Source of the DNA: Cupriavidus sp. WGlv3
Lineage (GTDB): Bacteria; Pseudomonadota; Gammaproteobacteria; Burkholderiales; Burkholderiaceae
NCBI RefSeq assembly: GCF_023952475.1
Contig: NZ_JALHRX010000008.1
Location: 124,001-188,000 of the forward strand
Reading direction: 5' to 3'
DNA: 64,000 nucleotides
Each line of letters opens with the position of its first letter. Position 1 is the first letter of the stretch. The notes beneath the pieces are model-generated. The model searched no databases. It was not told where the DNA came from and saw only the letters and a program-made list of their open reading frames with translations. Shown in pieces: positions 15,695 through 25,186 of the stretch. The position numbers and the translations under genes are program-made.

Positions 15695-18600
15695 ATGATG
15701 AAATCCCTAGTCGAAGCCGCCATCAAGCAGCGGCTGGTGGTGTGCGTCCTCGCCGTGGTGCTGTTCTTCTTCGGCCTGCGCGCTGCCACCAAGCTGTCGG
15801 TGGATGCGTTCCCGGACGTGACCAACGTGCAGGTGCAGATCGCCACCGAGGCCGCGGGCCGTTCGCCCGAGGAAGTGGAGCGCTTTGTCACCGTGCCCGT
15901 GGAAATGGCCATGACCGGCCTGCCCGGGCTGGAAGAAATGCGCTCGCTGAACAAGGCGGGCCTGTCGCTGATCACGCTGGTGTTCACCGATGCCACCGAC
16001 GTGTATTTCGCGCGCCAGCTGGTGATGGAGCGCCTGATCGAAGTGGGCGGGCGCATGCCGGAAGGCGTGTCGCCGGTGCTGGGCCCGGTTTCCACGGGCC
16101 TGGGCGAGGTCTACCAGTACACGCTGGACCGCGCCGACGACGGCAACCGCGAACTGACCCAGGAAGAGCTGGCCGAGCGCCGCATCGCCCAGGACTGGGT
16201 GGTGCGCCCGCTGCTGCGCTCGATTCCCGGCGTGGCCGAGATCAACTCGCAGGGCGGTTATGTGCGCCAGTACCAGGCGCTGGTCAACCCGGAGCGGATG
16301 CGCCATTACGGCGTTTCGATCCAGCAGGTCTACGAGGCGCTGGCGCGCAACAACGCCAACTCCGGCGGCGGCGTGCTGCCGCACTACGCCGAGCAGTACC
16401 TGATCCGCGGCGTCGGCCTGGCCAAGGGCGTCGAGGATCTCGGCAGCATCGTGCTGAAGGAAGTCAACGGTACGCCGGTCTACCTGCGCGACGTGGCCAA
16501 CGTCACCATCGGCCATGAGGTGCGCCAGGGCGCGCTGGTCAAGAACGGCCAGACCGAGGCGGTCGGCGGCATCGTCATGATGATGCGCGGCGGCAATGCC
16601 AAGGAAGTGGTCAGCCGCGTCAAGGCCCGCGTGGCCGAGATCAACGAGCGCGGCATGCTGCCGGGCAAGCTGCAGATCGTGCCGTACTACGACCGCAGCG
16701 AACTGGTCGACGCGGCACTGTGGACCGTGACCAAGGTGCTGCTCGAAGGCGTGGTGCTGGTGGTGATCGTGCTGTTCCTGTTCCTGGGCGACGTGCGTTC
16801 CTCGGTGATCGTGCTGGCCACGCTGGTGCTGACGCCATTGCTGACCTTCATGGTGATGAACGAGGCCGGGCTGTCGGCCAACCTGATGTCACTCGGGGGG
16901 CTGGCGATCGCCATCGGCCTGATGGTCGACGGCTCGGTGGTGGTGGTCGAGAACGCATTCGAGCGGCTCGGCCACAAGGAGCCCGGACTGTCCAAGACCG
17001 AGATCCTGGTCAAGGCGGTGCAGGAAGTGGCCACGCCGGTGATCGTCGGCGTGGGCATCATCATCCTGGTGTTCCTGCCGCTGATGACGCTGTCGGGCAT
17101 GGAAGGCAAGATGTTCGCGCCGCTGGCGTTCACCATCTCGATCGCGCTGGCGATCTCGCTGTTCCTGTCGCTGACGCTGTCGCCGGTGCTGTCGTCGTAC
17201 CTGCTCAAGGGCGGCGCCGAGCATGACACCTTCCTGATCGCCTTCATGAAGCGCCACTACCTGCGCCTGCTGCACTGGGCGCTGGGCAACAGCCGCAAGA
17301 CCGTGCTCAGCGCGGTCGGCGCCTTCGTCGCCACGCTGCTGATCGTGCCGCTGCTTGGTACCTCGTTCATTCCGGAGATGAAGGAAGGCTCGATTGTCCC
17401 CGCAATCGACCGCGTGCCCAATATCTCGCTGGAAGAGTCGATCAAGCTGGAGAAGGAAGCCAACAAGCTGGTGCTGGGCGTGCCGGGCGTGAAGTCGGTG
17501 GTGTCGGGCGTGGGCCGCGGCGAAAGCCCGGCGGATCCGCAGGGCCAGAACGAATCGACCCCGATCGCCAGCCTGAAGGACCGCGACGAGTGGCCCGACG
17601 GCTGGACCCAGGACGATATCGCCAACGCCATCCGCGAAAAGCTCAAGGCCATTCCGGGCGTGCAGATCGTGATGGCGCAGCCGATCTCGGACCGCGTCGA
17701 CGAAATGGTCAGCGGCGTGCGTTCCGACGTGGCGGTGAAGGTGTTCGGCGATGACCTGGACAAGCTGCGCGAGCTGGCGGGCGAGATCGCCCGCGTCGCC
17801 GGCGGCATCCAGGGCTCGCAGGATATCCGCATCGAGCGCGTGTCGGGCCAGCAGTACCTGTCGATCGAGATCGACCGCCAGGCGATTGCGCGCTACGGGC
17901 TCAACGTCTCGGACATCCACGACGTGATCGAGATCGCCATCGGCGGCAAGCGCGCCACCGATATCTTCGAAGGCGAGCGCCGCTTTGCCGCGGCGGTGCG
18001 CCTGCCGGACGAGTTCCGCAACAACGTGCAGTCGATCCGCCAGCTGCTGGTGAACACGCCGGACGGCACGCAGGTGCCGCTGCAGAGCGTGGCCAGGATC
18101 GAAGTCAATGACGGCCCGGCGCAGATCAGCCGCGAAATGGCCAAGCGCCGCGTCGTGGTGATGATCAACGTGAAGGATCGCGACCTCGGCGGCTTCGTCG
18201 CCGAGCTGCAGCAGGCCGCCGACGCCAAGGTCAAGCTGCCGGAAGGCTACTACCTGGAGTGGGGCGGCCAGTTCCAGAACATGGAACGCGCCATGGGCCA
18301 CCTGAAGATCATCGTGCCGGTCACCATCGCCGCGATCTTCTTCCTGCTGTTCCTGCTGTTCAACTCGCTGCGCTTCGCCACGCTGATCATCACGGTGCTG
18401 CCGTTCGCATCGATCGGCGGCATCATCGGGCTGTTCGTCACCGGCGAATACCTGTCGGTGCCGGCGTCGGTGGGCTTTATCGCGCTGTGGGGCATGGCGG
18501 TGCTGAACGGGGTGGTGCTGGTGTCGTACATCCGCACGCTGCGCGATTCGGGCCTGTCCCTCGACGAGGCGGTGGTGCAGGGCGCGACCCAGCGTTTCCG

Positions 18601-18811
18601 TCCGGTGATGATGACCGCGACCATCGCCATGCTGGGCCTGGTGCCGTTCCTGTTCTCGACCGGCCCGGGTTCCGAAGTCCAGCGACCGCTGGCGGTGGTG
18701 GTGATCGGCGGGCTGATCACGTCGACGCTGCTGACGCTGGTGATGGTGCCGACGCTGTATCGCTGGTTCGATGATCGCAAGCCGGATCCGACCAGGGATG
18801 TGCCGGTGTAA
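15695..18811 (+). CDS. Heavy-metal RND efflux pump 1 (CzcA family)
   Basis: 1038 residues, the normal length for HME-RND pumps, with 12 predicted membrane helices and two large periplasmic loops. Helix 4 reads AIAIGLMVDGSVVVVEN at about 404-420, with the proton-relay Asp412 and Glu419. The first Asp of the classical Zn/Co/Cd signature (DFGxxVDG) is absent, so substrate class cannot be set; it differs from typical CzcA and CusA. Exports cations from periplasm or cytosol driven by protons. Tightly spaced with the adaptor gene and closed by the terminator at 18917. Confidence 0.93.
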   Translation: MMKSLVEAAIKQRLVVCVLAVVLFFFGLRAATKLSVDAFPDVTNVQVQIATEAAGRSPEEVERFVTVPVEMAMTGLPGLEEMRSLNKAGLSLITLVFTDATDVYFARQLVMERLIEVGGRMPEGVSPVLGPVSTGLGEVYQYTLDRADDGNRELTQEELAERRIAQDWVVRPLLRSIPGVAEINSQGGYVRQYQALVNPERMRHYGVSIQQVYEALARNNANSGGGVLPHYAEQYLIRGVGLAKGVEDLGSIVLKEVNGTPVYLRDVANVTIGHEVRQGALVKNGQTEAVGGIVMMMRGGNAKEVVSRVKARVAEINERGMLPGKLQIVPYYDRSELVDAALWTVTKVLLEGVVLVVIVLFLFLGDVRSSVIVLATLVLTPLLTFMVMNEAGLSANLMSLGGLAIAIGLMVDGSVVVVENAFERLGHKEPGLSKTEILVKAVQEVATPVIVGVGIIILVFLPLMTLSGMEGKMFAPLAFTISIALAISLFLSLTLSPVLSSYLLKGGAEHDTFLIAFMKRHYLRLLHWALGNSRKTVLSAVGAFVATLLIVPLLGTSFIPEMKEGSIVPAIDRVPNISLEESIKLEKEANKLVLGVPGVKSVVSGVGRGESPADPQGQNESTPIASLKDRDEWPDGWTQDDIANAIREKLKAIPGVQIVMAQPISDRVDEMVSGVRSDVAVKVFGDDLDKLRELAGEIARVAGGIQGSQDIRIERVSGQQYLSIEIDRQAIARYGLNVSDIHDVIEIAIGGKRATDIFEGERRFAAAVRLPDEFRNNVQSIRQLLVNTPDGTQVPLQSVARIEVNDGPAQISREMAKRRVVVMINVKDRDLGGFVAELQQAADAKVKLPEGYYLEWGGQFQNMERAMGHLKIIVPVTIAAIFFLLFLLFNSLRFATLIITVLPFASIGGIIGLFVTGEYLSVPASVGFIALWGMAVLNGVVLVSYIRTLRDSGLSLDEAVVQGATQRFRPVMMTATIAMLGLVPFLFSTGPGSEVQRPLAVVVIGGLITSTLLTLVMVPTLYRWFDDRKPDPTRDVPV

Positions 18812-18833
18812 TTGTTGAACCGCTGGTTTGCTC

Positions 18834-18857
18834 CCCTCTCCCACCTGCGGGAGAGGG
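18834..18857. repeat. Short hairpin repeat, copy 2
   Basis: CCCTCTCCC (18834-18842) and GGGAGAGGG (18849-18857) form a 9-bp stem around ACCTGC. It shares stem and right flank with the hairpin at 270-293. It sits 22 bases after the RND pump stop, ahead of the true terminator. Confidence 0.6.
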
Positions 18858-18916
18858 AGTACCGCGGCGGTAATTCATGAACCGGTGGACTTGGCCGGCC
18901 GATTTGCCCAAAGACA

Positions 18917-18955
18917 ACGCCCCATGCAAGTGGCAACTTGCATGGGGCGTTTTTA
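18917..18955 (+). terminator. Strong rho-independent terminator of efflux operon 1
   Basis: ACGCCCCATGCAAGT (18917-18931) and its perfect 15-bp complement (18936-18950) enclose a GGCA loop and are followed by TTTTA. It ends the plus-strand operon. The methyltransferase gene ends 22 bases beyond on the other strand, but the T-run is only on the plus side. Confidence 0.92.
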
Positions 18956-18976
18956 TTTCCCGATCAACACAGACGC

Positions 18977-19561
18977 CTACGCCAGCCGCATCTCCAGCTG
19001 CCGCGTCCACAGTTCCAGCACGAAATCCGGTTCCTCGTGGCGGATATGCCGATACAGCCCCCGCTGCGCGCCGATCGCTTCGTGCACCGCCTGCGCGGTA
19101 ATTTGCTGCTCCGCGAACGGATGCCGGAAATGGCAGGCGACGATGACGCCGTCGTCGGCCAGCGCGCGCGCGGCCATGGCGGCGACCTCGTGCCAGTCCG
19201 GCTTGGGAAAGTAGTAGCCCAGTTCGGAAAACACCATCAGGTCGAACCTGCCTTCCGGCCACTGCTGCGGCAATTCGCCGGTCAGCACGCGTGCCTGCGG
19301 GAACGGTGCCAGCCGTTGCCGCGCCTGCTCGGCCGCGGTCTCGGCCAGCTCCATCGCGACCAACTCGTCGCAGCGCGGCGCCAGCGCCACGCTCAGGTGG
19401 CCGCCGCCGCAGCCGGGCTCGAAGGCGCGGGTGAAGCGCTCGCGCGGCAGCGTGGCCAGCAGCAGGGCGCGCTTGCGCGCTTCGTACCAGCGCGTGCCGA
19501 TGCCCCAGGGGTCCTCGTTACGACCGTACAGGCCAGCGAAATAGTCGCGGTCGACCGGCAT
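18977..19561 (-). CDS. SAM-dependent methyltransferase (NodS-like)
   Basis: 194 residues from ATG 19561. The class I methyltransferase fold is visible: FEPGCGGGHLSVALA is motif I for S-adenosylmethionine binding, ELVAMELAETAAEQ the acidic second strand, and FDLMVFSELGYYF motif IV. The start YFAGLYGRNEDPWGIGTRWY resembles the NodS/SAM-methyltransferase group often paired with acyl-CoA or glycosyl genes. No such partner is here; the upstream gene encodes a small exported protein 11 bases away. The acceptor is unknown. Confidence 0.8.
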   Translation of the reverse strand: MPVDRDYFAGLYGRNEDPWGIGTRWYEARKRALLLATLPRERFTRAFEPGCGGGHLSVALAPRCDELVAMELAETAAEQARQRLAPFPQARVLTGELPQQWPEGRFDLMVFSELGYYFPKPDWHEVAAMAARALADDGVIVACHFRHPFAEQQITAQAVHEAIGAQRGLYRHIRHEEPDFVLELWTRQLEMRLA

Positions 19562-19572
19562 GGCGGCAGGCC

Positions 19573-19923
19573 TCAGTAGCCGTAGTACGGCGCCTCGCGG
19601 TAGTAGCCCGATGGCTGCGGGCCGCACGGCACGTAGGCGCGGTCGTAGTCGCGGTAGCAATAGCCCGGCGGCACTGCCGGCGCCGCGTACGAGACCGGCG
19701 CGGGGGCGTAGGTGACGGGCGGCGGCGCGACCGGTGCCGCCACCACCGGTCCCGAGGCCAGCATGGCGCCCAGCGCCAGGCCCGCCAGCGCGCCGACCGC
19801 CAGCACGGCGCCGGCGTTGGAGCCGCCATGGTGGTGGTGCCGGCCGCGCGCGGAGGCGGAACCGGCGGCTACCAGGGTCGCGGCCAGGACCGCCGCGGCG
19901 ACGATGCGGGTGGAGGGGCGCAT
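19573..19923 (-). CDS. Small exported glycine-zipper protein with His cluster and Tyr-rich tail
   Basis: 116 residues. ATG 19923 is preceded by AAGGAG. A signal peptide ends near ASARG, followed by RGRHHHHGGSN, a glycine-zipper helix (VLAVGALAGLALGAMLA) that could insert in membrane, an Ala/Pro linker, and a tail rich in Tyr with two Cys (YCYRDYDRAYVPC). Such proteins are common and uncharacterised in Burkholderiales envelopes. The His cluster could bind metal. Function unknown. Confidence 0.7.
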   Translation of the reverse strand: MRPSTRIVAAAVLAATLVAAGSASARGRHHHHGGSNAGAVLAVGALAGLALGAMLASGPVVAAPVAPPPVTYAPAPVSYAAPAVPPGYCYRDYDRAYVPCGPQPSGYYREAPYYGY

Positions 19924-20057
19924 TTCGAACTCCTTGTCATGCACAGCTTGTGCTCCTGAATGATGGACGCAAAGCGGCGCTCAAGGTGTTTCCGGCCCCG
20001 GGTCGACTTGTTAGCTTTGTAACCGCGGCTTTTAAGACCTGCTTTTTTTAACCTGGT

Positions 20058-20075
20058 GTAAGACGCGGTAAGACG
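20058..20075 (-). promoter_or_regulatory. Tandem direct repeat upstream of the small exported protein gene
   Basis: GTAAGACG occurs at 20058-20065 and again at 20068-20075, a direct repeat with one helical turn period (10 bp). This is the layout bound by OmpR/PhoB-type response regulators. It lies about 135 bases upstream of the exported-protein start. No response regulator is encoded nearby. Confidence 0.35.
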
Positions 20076-20092
20076 GCGGTGTCCGAAACCGC

Positions 20093-21208
20093 TTACCCGA
20101 GCGTTTCGGCCAGCGACCCCAGCCCGCGCGCGCTGGCAGCAAGCTCGCCGGCCAGCGCCGCGACCAGCTCCGTCGCCGGCAGCGCACGGGCCAGCGGCAC
20201 CGCCTGGCCGGCCCACTGCGCGGCAAAGTCCGCGCTGCCGTGCGCCTTGGCGGCGGCGTGCAAGGCCTTGCCGGCATCGTAGGCGGTCGGGTAGTCCGGC
20301 GTGGCGGGCGCGTCGGCTGCGGCGCCAAGCTCGGTGAAGCGGTTGGCCAGGCCGCGCGCATGGCGGCCGGAAATGGCCCGCGTCAGCACGGTCGGCCTGC
20401 GCGCCTGCAGCAGCGCCTCGCGGTAAGGGCCGTCGGCCACGGTCTCGGGGCAGGCGATAAAGGCGGTGCCAAGCTGCGCGGCTTGCGCGCCCAGCGCCAG
20501 CGCCGCGGCGATGCCGGCACCGTCCATGATGCCGCCCGCGGCGATCACCGGCAGGCGGGTCTGCGCCGCCAGCACGCGTACCAGCGCGAAGGTGCCCAGG
20601 CCCTCGTCGACGGCGGCCGGGTCGAACACACCGCGATGGCCGCCGGCCTCGATACCCTGCGCGACGATCGCGTCGAGGCCCGCCGCCTCGATCGCGCGCG
20701 CCTCGGCGAGCGAGGTGGCGCTGGCCAGCAGCACGATGCCGGCGTCGCGCAGCGCGCGAATCCGGTCCGCATCGGGCAGCCCGAAATGGAAGCTGACCAC
20801 GGCCGGGCGTTCTTCCAGCAGCATCGCGTGCATGGCTTCGTCGGTGACGTAGCTGCGATAGATCTCGCGCAGCGTCGCCGGCGGGGTGGCGCCGAATTCG
20901 GCAAAGCGCGGCGCAAGATAGGCCAGCCAGGCCTGCTCGCGCGCGCCATCGGCAACGGCCGGCGCATGGCAGAACACGTTGACGTTGAACGGGCCGCTGG
21001 TCAGCGCGCGGGTCTCGCGGATGGCCTTGCGCGCGGCTTCGGCATCCATGGCACCCACGCCGAGCGAACCGAGCCCGCCGGCATTGGTGACGGCCGCGGC
21101 GAGCGCGGGCGTGCTGACACCAGCCATGGGTGCCTGGATGATCGGGGTGCGGATGCCAAGCCTGCGCAACAGCGGCAGCCGATCAGCGATGGGGGTTGTC
21201 GGGGTCAA
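20093..21208 (-). CDS. Nitronate monooxygenase (2-nitropropane dioxygenase family)
   Basis: 371 residues of the FMN TIM-barrel family: [20 protein letters not shown] at the N-terminus, GIEAGGHRG for flavin phosphate binding, and [19 protein letters not shown]. These enzymes oxidise propionate-3-nitronate and related nitronates to aldehydes and nitrite. The start is TTG at 21208, set by AAGGAG seven bases upstream; the longer frame from 21226 would include this ribosome site in the coding part. The LysR gene next door on the same strand may control it. Confidence 0.88.
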   Translation of the reverse strand: MTPTTPIADRLPLLRRLGIRTPIIQAPMAGVSTPALAAAVTNAGGLGSLGVGAMDAEAARKAIRETRALTSGPFNVNVFCHAPAVADGAREQAWLAYLAPRFAEFGATPPATLREIYRSYVTDEAMHAMLLEERPAVVSFHFGLPDADRIRALRDAGIVLLASATSLAEARAIEAAGLDAIVAQGIEAGGHRGVFDPAAVDEGLGTFALVRVLAAQTRLPVIAAGGIMDGAGIAAALALGAQAAQLGTAFIACPETVADGPYREALLQARRPTVLTRAISGRHARGLANRFTELGAAADAPATPDYPTAYDAGKALHAAAKAHGSADFAAQWAGQAVPLARALPATELVAALAGELAASARGLGSLAETLG

Positions 21209-21265
21209 TTTGGCGCTCCTTGACAAGGTTCGATGGCGATGGTGCGGCGAGGGGGACGGCAGGGG

Positions 21266-22153
21266 TCAGCCGTCGCGCAGTTCGCGCACGAAGGCGTCGC
21301 AGGCGTGCGTGGCATAGCCAGCACGCTTGACGAGATAGGTGTGCACCGCGCGCACCGGCACGGTCTGCACGTCGACCGCGTCGCGGTGCAGCGCCAGCAG
21401 CGAGCGGGGCAGGATCGCCATCGCGGTGCCGGCGCTGACGCAGGCCAGCATGGCGTGGTACGACGGCATCTCGGTAACGGCCAGGCGCCGGCGCATGGCG
21501 TCGCCGCCCTGCGCCAGCCAGTCTTCCGCGCACTGGCGGTAGGTGCAGCCCTTGGGGAAGGCGGCCAGGCGGCGCAATGCCACATCCTGCGGCCCGCGCA
21601 CCTTGGGATGGCTGGCCGGTAGCACCAACTGCAAGTGTTCGGTGAACAGGTAGGTGCCTTCCAGGCCGGGGGCGAGTTCATCCAGATCGGCCGCGCGCGC
21701 CGGCCCTTCGCCCGGGTGCGCGACCACGGCGCAATCGAGCCGGTGGTCGAGCACGGCGTCGACCAGCGCGCGCGTGGTGCCGGTGCGGATCTCGATGTCC
21801 ACGCCGGGCCAGGCCGCGTGGAAGCGCGCCAGCGGCATCGGCAGGCGGTTGGCGGCGGCGCTTTCCATGGTGCCGATGCGCAGGCGGCCCGACGGCGCGG
21901 CGCCCTGCACCGACTGCCGCGCTTCTTCGGCCAGCGCCAGCATCTGGTTGGCATAGGCGAGCAGCCGGTGCCCTTCGGGCGTCAGCAGCATGCGCTTGCT
22001 GTCGCGCTGGAACAGCGCCACGCCCAACGCCTCTTCCAGTTGCTTGACGCGCGTGGTGACGTTGGATTGCACCCGGTCCAGCAGGCGCGCGGCGCGGGTG
22101 ATGCTCTGCTCCGTGGCTACGGCGCGGAAGATTTCGAGTTCGGCCAGTTCCAT
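21266..22153 (-). CDS. LysR-family regulator next to nitronate monooxygenase
   Basis: 295 residues. N-terminal winged helix-turn-helix (AELEIFRAVATEQSITRAAR through LEEALGVALFQR), linker, and periplasmic-binding-like effector domain. It resembles the PtrR/AcrR-like LysR group that controls transport or redox genes. Start 22153 is placed by homology to the usual MELAELEIF opening. The following monooxygenase gene begins 57 bases downstream on the same strand. The upstream inverted repeat suggests autoregulation. Confidence 0.9.
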   Translation of the reverse strand: MELAELEIFRAVATEQSITRAARLLDRVQSNVTTRVKQLEEALGVALFQRDSKRMLLTPEGHRLLAYANQMLALAEEARQSVQGAAPSGRLRIGTMESAAANRLPMPLARFHAAWPGVDIEIRTGTTRALVDAVLDHRLDCAVVAHPGEGPARAADLDELAPGLEGTYLFTEHLQLVLPASHPKVRGPQDVALRRLAAFPKGCTYRQCAEDWLAQGGDAMRRRLAVTEMPSYHAMLACVSAGTAMAILPRSLLALHRDAVDVQTVPVRAVHTYLVKRAGYATHACDAFVRELRDG

Positions 22154-22192
22154 CGGCGGTCGGGCGCGGCAGGCGGAAAAACGGTCGTTTGG

Positions 22193-22244
22193 ATATTCTC
22201 GTTTGGAGAATATAGCAAAACAAACAATCTTTCCATGAGAATAT
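22193..22244. promoter_or_regulatory. LysR operator candidate with three half-sites
   Basis: ATATTCTC (22193-22200) and GAGAATAT (22206-22213) form a perfect 8-bp inverted repeat around GTTTG. A third half-site GAGAATAT lies at 22237-22244. The motif is AT-rich in a GC-rich setting and sits 40 to 91 bases before the LysR start, the expected place for self-binding. No divergent gene exists; the neighbouring MscS gene ends here. Confidence 0.65.
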
Positions 22245-22337
22245 CGAGCGCAGCCCGCCGCGCCGTGCGCCGGCATCGCCGCCGGGCACGCCGGGTTGTA
22301 GTGGCGATGATTGGCATGGCGGCGCTGCCGCCGGCTG

Positions 22338-24803
22338 TCAGCCGGTCGCCAGCGCCCGCTCCGGTTCCGGCCCGAACGGCGGCATGTTCTCCAGCCGCAG
22401 CGACTGCGGCACCGACAGCGAGATGCCGGCGGCGCGCAGCCGCTTGAGGATCTCGAACAGCAGGTCGCTGCGCGTGTTCGCGGCGATGCGCGGGCTGCCG
22501 ACATAGCCGGTCACCGACAGCGTGATGCCGTTGGGCGCGAGCTGGCTGAACATCACCGACGGGGCCGGCACGTCGAGGATGCTTTCGTTCTCGCGGTAGA
22601 CGTCGAGCAGCAGGTCGCGCAGCTGCTCGGGGTCGGTGTTCAGCGGGAAGGTGAGCTGCAGCGAGGCCACCCCCTGGGTGCTGTTGCTCATGGTGACGTT
22701 GCGCAGGTTCTGCGAGATCAGCTGCGAGTTGGGCACGATCACGGTGGAGCGGTCGCCGAGCTGGATCTCGGTGGCGCGCACGTTGATGCGGCGGATGTCG
22801 CCCTCGACGCCGGCGATGCTGACCATGTCGCCCACCTTGACCGGGCGCTCGGTCAGCAGGATCAGGCCGGAGACGAAGTTCTTCACGATCTCCTGCAGGC
22901 CGAAGCCGATGCCGACCGACAGCGCGCTGACGATCCACGCCAGGTTGTCCCAGCGCACGCCCAGCAGCGACAGCGTCAGCAGCACCAGCAGCACGTAGCC
23001 GACATTGCTGAACAGCGTGATCAGCGACGCGCGCAGCCCGGGCTCCATGCACAGCTTGGGCAGCAGCTCCGCATCCAGCCAGCGCCGCACCGTGCGCAGC
23101 AGCCAGATGCCCACGCCCAGGGCGACCAGCGCATTGAGGATGCGCTCGGGCATGATGTTCAGGCTGCGCAGCTTTTCGCCGCCCAGCACGGTGACCAGGC
23201 TGTTGACCAGGTCCGCGGGGGTGGTGCCGAAACCGCCGGTCAGCAGGGCCACCACCGCCAGCAGCAGCAACAGGCTGGCGCCAATGCCGGACAGGATGGT
23301 GGCGGCCTGCTCCAGCCGCGCATCGTCGACGCCGAACAGCTGCTTGATCACCTGGCCGCTGGTGTGCTGGGTCGAGAACAGGCTTTCGAACAGGTCGCGC
23401 GTAACCTGGGTCAGCAGGTAAAGGCTGCACAGCACGATGTCGAACCAGACCAGCTCGTAGGTCAGGAAGCGCGCAAAGCTGATATAGCCGGCCAGCAGCG
23501 CCACCATCGACACGATCACGATCAGCGTGACACCGGCGTGGATCAGGCCCGCCAGCGTGGCGCGCGCCTCGGGCTGCTCGCCAGCCGCGGCCAGCTCGTT
23601 GCGCACGCGGTTGGCGCGCAGCAGCGCCGCGCCGATGGTCAGCACCACCACCAGCGAGACCAGCCCGCGCCCCAGCAGCGTGACCTGCACGCTGGTATCG
23701 GCAATGCGGTTGAGCTGTTCCAGCGTGCCGGCCAGCAGCAACAGCCCGGCCAGCACCGCGGGGAACGGCTTCATCGCGCGCGCCACGGGATCGGCCAGCG
23801 CGGGCAGCCGCCACGACGGATGGCGCGTGCATAGCAGGGCGCGCCCGAGGCCCGCGATCAGGGCGCTGGTCAGGGTCAGCTTGACCAGCCCGCCGTACAG
23901 CGTCATCAGGTCCGGCGGCAGTTCATAGTTGCGCGTGAAGGCGTTGTAGACGATCTGCACCGCCAGCCCCGTGGTGGCCACCGTCGCGATGGTGGTGGCC
24001 AGCGCCAGCGCGCTGCGCCGCAGCCGCGTCGGCGGCAGCTTGTTCAGGCAGAACCAGGCCAGCGCGCGTTCGGCCAGGCGCTTGCCCAGCAGCCACACGC
24101 CCAGCGCGAGCAGCAGCAGCGCGATGGTGGCGGCGCGCTGCGACGGCTGCCAGGCCAGCTGCACCATCGGCACCACCTGGTCCAGGAACGCGGCCATGCG
24201 CGCGCGGTCCTCGGCCGCGGGGCTGACCAACGGCTTCCAGAACTGCGGGTTCAGGATGCTGTCGGAGCGCAGCGCGAGCTGGTCTTTCAGCTGGCTGCGC
24301 TGCAGCCGGGCGATCTGGCCGCTCAGGTTGGCGATGTTCTCCTTGCTCTCGGCCGCCTGCTTGAGCTGCGCATCGAGCTGCAGGCGCCGCGCATTGAGTT
24401 CGGCGCGCTGCCGCACCACCGCCGGAGCCTCCTTGGTGATGCCGTCCGACGGCGGCGGGCCCAGCACGCCGAGCTGCGCCTGCAGCTGGTCGCGTTGCGG
24501 CGCCAGCGCGGCACTCAGGCTGTCGACATCCGCATCGAGCTTGTGCAGCTCATGGTCGAGTTCGTCGAGCCTGGTGGTGCCCTCGGGGTCGGAGGCTTGT
24601 TGCTTGATGCGGTCCTGCTCGGTCTGCAGGCGCTTGAGTTCGGCGCTGGCTTCGGCGTGCGTGAGGGCGGGGGGCTGCTGGGCCTCGGTGGCGGAGGCGG
24701 CCTCGGATGCCGGCGCCGCGATCGCGGCGGGCAGGGTGGCTGGCATCAGGTGGCATAGCGCTGCGAGCGCAAGGCCCAGTGCGAGCCGTGAAACGTTGCT
24801 CAT
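22338..24803 (-). CDS. Large MscS-family mechanosensitive channel with DUF3772-type periplasmic domain
   Basis: 821 residues. Signal peptide, then a periplasmic coiled-coil-rich region (about 40-200; EASAELKRLQTEQDRIKQQ), about ten membrane helices, and a C-terminal MscS core with the pore helix region (GIGFGLQEIVKNFVSGLILL) and the beta domain (GDMVSIAGVEGDIRRINVRA, VIVPNSQLIS). Such channels release solutes when osmotic pressure falls. ATG 24803 fits the signal peptide. It is transcribed away from the hydrolase gene. Confidence 0.9.
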   Translation of the reverse strand: MSNVSRLALGLALAALCHLMPATLPAAIAAPASEAASATEAQQPPALTHAEASAELKRLQTEQDRIKQQASDPEGTTRLDELDHELHKLDADVDSLSAALAPQRDQLQAQLGVLGPPPSDGITKEAPAVVRQRAELNARRLQLDAQLKQAAESKENIANLSGQIARLQRSQLKDQLALRSDSILNPQFWKPLVSPAAEDRARMAAFLDQVVPMVQLAWQPSQRAATIALLLLALGVWLLGKRLAERALAWFCLNKLPPTRLRRSALALATTIATVATTGLAVQIVYNAFTRNYELPPDLMTLYGGLVKLTLTSALIAGLGRALLCTRHPSWRLPALADPVARAMKPFPAVLAGLLLLAGTLEQLNRIADTSVQVTLLGRGLVSLVVVLTIGAALLRANRVRNELAAAGEQPEARATLAGLIHAGVTLIVIVSMVALLAGYISFARFLTYELVWFDIVLCSLYLLTQVTRDLFESLFSTQHTSGQVIKQLFGVDDARLEQAATILSGIGASLLLLLAVVALLTGGFGTTPADLVNSLVTVLGGEKLRSLNIMPERILNALVALGVGIWLLRTVRRWLDAELLPKLCMEPGLRASLITLFSNVGYVLLVLLTLSLLGVRWDNLAWIVSALSVGIGFGLQEIVKNFVSGLILLTERPVKVGDMVSIAGVEGDIRRINVRATEIQLGDRSTVIVPNSQLISQNLRNVTMSNSTQGVASLQLTFPLNTDPEQLRDLLLDVYRENESILDVPAPSVMFSQLAPNGITLSVTGYVGSPRIAANTRSDLLFEILKRLRAAGISLSVPQSLRLENMPPFGPEPERALATG

Positions 24804-25186
24804 GGCGGAATCTCGTCGGATGCGGGGATGGCCGGAACGCCGGCGATGATCAGGCGAGGGGACCGCTGCTCGCTGGCGATCCTCTCGGCGCATGGTGCGG
24901 CAAGGCGCGATGCGGCCACGCAGATGCATCGCAGCGCTTGGCCGCGGGCGGCAGGACCGGTGCAACCGGCCCCGCCGCGATTCGCCGGAATTATAGAAAA
25001 GCCCATCCGCCACACCGCCGGCTGCTGCGGCGGATCGGGCACACTGTGACAAATTGATACGCATCCATGTGCGCGCCGCCGACGCGGCCCACGTCGGCAT
25101 CCTCGCCGCCATCGCAGTAACATCACGGGCTTCGGGCCGTGCGCGGCCCGCATTGCCTCAGTCACTCGACATCTTCTGGAGAACGC
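24804..25186. other. Divergent intergenic region with a large hairpin
   Basis: 383 bases between the divergent MscS and hydrolase genes. GCCCATCCGCC (25001-25011) and GGCGGATCGGGC (25029-25040) can form an imperfect hairpin. AT-rich segments TTATAG and GACAAATTGATA around it may hold promoters. I see no credible open frame. Confidence 0.4.

Noticed and set aside
16889..18844. 651-codon open frame antisense to efflux pump 1
   Set aside because: Composition-driven frame full of His/Gln/Arg/Asp repeats, opposite an intact RND pump gene.
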